Shown here: positions 6,608-7,953 of the stretch, piece by piece
Layout of the letters: the number at the start of each line of letters is the position of its first letter
How positions within the stretch are numbered: position 1 is the first letter of the stretch
Assembly: GCA_004299215.1 (NCBI GenBank)
Contig: SCTD01000070.1
Location: 1-7,953 of the forward strand
DNA from: Frankiales bacterium
GTDB taxonomy: Bacteria; Actinomycetota; Actinomycetes; Mycobacteriales; SCTD01
Direction of reading: 5' to 3'
Length of the DNA stretch: 7,953 nucleotides
The notes under the pieces: model-generated
The model's database searches: none
What the model saw: the letters and a program-made list of their open reading frames with translations, nothing else
Told to the model about the DNA's origin: nothing
Translations under genes and position numbers: made by a program

Positions 6608-7401
6608 GGGATGCGGATCACCAGGCTGCTGTGGGCTGCGGTGGAGGACGTGCCGAGGCTGACCGCCCGTCCCGAGTAGACGTAATCGCCGGCCTGGCCG
6701 GCATCGGTCAGGAACATGAACGAGGACCAGGAGGCGGCCGCCCCCGCACCAGGGCTGACGAACGTGGAGTCGCTGTCCGCCGGCAGGCACCTCCCGTCGT
6801 CCTCGGCGGCGGCTCGGAAGCACGACTGCTCGTACGAGATCTGCTGGTTGTCGCCGCCGGCGCCGCTCCCGAGCACGAGGATCGACTCCGCCGCCGGGAG
6901 CTGAACCGGCGCGGACCAAGTGTGCAAGGTCGAGCTCGCGTCGAACGCCGTCGTGGTGATCGGACGGGCGGGTCCGCGGGCGTTCAGCCGGAGATCTCCG
7001 CGCTTGTGCCGGACCGGCAGCGTCACCGTCTGCCGGTCGGTCCCCAGCAGGGTGAGCACGTACCGCCCCGGCCGCAGGTCGACCCGTTCGAAGTGCAGAA
7101 GCCCGGTCTCGAGGGCGGTCGAGAAGCCGGGGACGTTCTGCAGCAGCAGTCCGCCGAGGGCCTCCCGGGTGCGCAAGTCCTGGATGAGGACACCGCCCAC
7201 CGTGCCGTCGGGCCCGGGCAGCCGAGGCGTGCTGAAGAACGGGTACTCGACCCGCATCCCCCCTGCGGGGACGGTCAGCACGGCGGACTGGCCGCCGAGC
7301 CCGCTGATCCGCAGCGTCGACGGCGCCGGCGGCTCGGCCGTGGCGGCGCCGGCACCCACCAGCAGCACGAAGGCAGTGACGAGGCCCGCGATCCGTCGCA
7401 T
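6601..7401 (-). CDS. Small secreted protein of unknown function
   Basis: I do not recognise this family. From ATG 7401 it is 266 residues with a convincing signal peptide (MRRIAG, a Val/Leu/Ala core, GAATAEP with cleavage near residue 22). The mature part is rich in short alternating beta-type strands, has a PGRYVLTLLG segment (111-120) common in beta-sandwich proteins, two cysteines (C194 and C205) that could form a disulfide, and many Gly, Ser and Thr. No membrane anchor, lipobox or catalytic motif is apparent. The frame is open far upstream, but that extension is arginine-rich and overlaps the methyltransferase gene. An alternative GTG two codons earlier (7407) is possible. No clear Shine-Dalgarno sequence precedes either start. 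It follows the methyltransferase gene by 44 bp on the same strand, so the two may be cotranscribed. Confidence 0.8.
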   Translation of the reverse strand: MRRIAGLVTAFVLLVGAGAATAEPPAPSTLRISGLGGQSAVLTVPAGGMRVEYPFFSTPRLPGPDGTVGGVLIQDLRTREALGGLLLQNVPGFSTALETGLLHFERVDLRPGRYVLTLLGTDRQTVTLPVRHKRGDLRLNARGPARPITTTAFDASSTLHTWSAPVQLPAAESILVLGSGAGGDNQQISYEQSCFRAAAEDDGRCLPADSDSTFVSPGAGAAASWSSFMFLTDAGQAGDYVYSGRAVSLGTSSTAAHSSLVIRIPR

Positions 7402-7445
7402 GCGCACGAGGGTTCGACAGCGGGGTGCCGGATCCTGCCCTGCAG

Positions 7446-7953
7446 CTATGCCGGCTTGTGGCAGTCGAAGGTGATGAACTGGTACGCCGGACGGAAGCCG
7501 TGCAGCTTCGCCTCGGCCGTCGAGGCGATGACCGTCATCGTCGAGGCGTCCGCCCCCGCCATCAGGTCCTCGACGTCGCAGTCGGAGCCCTCGTGCGTCC
7601 ACGGGCACGTCCCGGCGGCGGCCGCGTCGCGCAGCTCCTCGGTGACCAGCGTCGCGCACTCGAAGCCGTGCGCGCGGATCTTGTCGGCCAGGTCCCAGCC
7701 GAAGCGGAAGTAGACCAGCGTCATGTCGCCGTGGTACTCCGGCTCGGCCGGCACCGTGGTGACCGCCTGCGGGATGGGGACCTGCAGGAAGACGTGGCCG
7801 CCCGGCTTCATCACCCGGAACAGCTCGGACAGCGCCTTGTCGGTGTCCGGCACGTGCTCGAGGACGTGCGGGGTGAGGACGACGTCGAGGGAGGCGTCGG
7901 GCAGGTCGATGGCCTGCAGGTCGAGCTGGATCATCGCGCTGTGCATCGACAGG
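7446..7953 (-). CDS. Class I SAM-dependent methyltransferase (partial, N-terminus outside window)
   Basis: The visible 168 residues are the C-terminal part of a Methyltransf_11-like enzyme. They show the acidic-loop region AIDLPDASLDVVLTPHVLEH (post-motif I) and the strand RVMKPGGHVFLQVPIP typical of the family, followed by DLADKIRAHGF. The glycine-rich SAM-binding motif I is not in the window, and the frame runs open to the right edge. The ATG at 7946 is therefore probably internal. Substrate is not predictable; in a surface-polysaccharide locus a sugar or lipid acceptor is plausible, but that is inference from context. The gene points away from the right edge and towards the small secreted gene. 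Confidence 0.85.
   Translation of the reverse strand, partial: LSMHSAMIQLDLQAIDLPDASLDVVLTPHVLEHVPDTDKALSELFRVMKPGGHVFLQVPIPQAVTTVPAEPEYHGDMTLVYFRFGWDLADKIRAHGFECATLVTEELRDAAAAGTCPWTHEGSDCDVEDLMAGADASTMTVIASTAEAKLHGFRPAYQFITFDCHKPA

Noticed and set aside
7402..7445. Possible weak stem (GCCGG/CCGGC) near the minus-strand intergenic gap.
   Set aside because: Five pairs with a long spacer are expected by chance at this GC content.
7402..7659. N-terminal extension of the small secreted protein.
   Set aside because: It overlaps the methyltransferase gene in another frame, is arginine-rich, and would bury the signal peptide.

Overview
The window is very GC-rich, densely coded, and uses GTG starts and short secreted-protein leaders, which points to a high-GC actinobacterium. 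A Nocardioides-like member of the Propionibacteriales would fit, but that rank is inference. It looks like part of a cell-surface polysaccharide and cell-wall locus. I see no tRNA, rRNA, CRISPR array, insertion sequence or phage gene.

Left part, plus strand (1-2025): the last 21 codons of an unidentified gene are followed by rmlB (dTDP-glucose 4,6-dehydratase) and rmlD (dTDP-4-dehydrorhamnose reductase). The two rml genes overlap by four bases (GTGA) and almost certainly form one operon for dTDP-L-rhamnose. The partner genes rmlA and rmlC are not visible and may lie upstream.

Middle part, plus strand (2139-6595): two tandem paralogous genes encode secreted zinc amidases of the PGRP/amidase_2 type (N-acetylmuramoyl-L-alanine amidases). 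Both have a signal peptide, a shared N-terminal beta-type domain and a PGRP domain with intact His/His/Cys ligands. They differ at the C-terminus. The first (937 aa) carries six tandem repeats of about 80-95 residues that look Ig-like and show an A-B-A-B-C-C order. The second (497 aa) carries one FlgD-like Ig domain. Both leaders hold inverted repeats: a perfect 13-bp dyad before the first gene, and a GNRA-capped hairpin plus a 9-bp GC-rich hairpin before the second. The second leader (149 nt) is the best candidate for a structured regulatory RNA. c-di-AMP riboswitches are known upstream of actinobacterial wall hydrolases, but I could not establish that identity here.

Right part, minus strand (6601-7953): a small secreted protein of unknown function (266 aa) lies 44 bp downstream of the C-terminal part of a class I SAM-dependent methyltransferase that runs off the window. 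These genes converge on the amidases with only 5 bp between stop codons.

Taken together, the locus makes a rhamnose donor for a surface glycan or wall-linked polymer and exports enzymes that cut peptidoglycan stem peptides. The link between the two is inferred from proximity.
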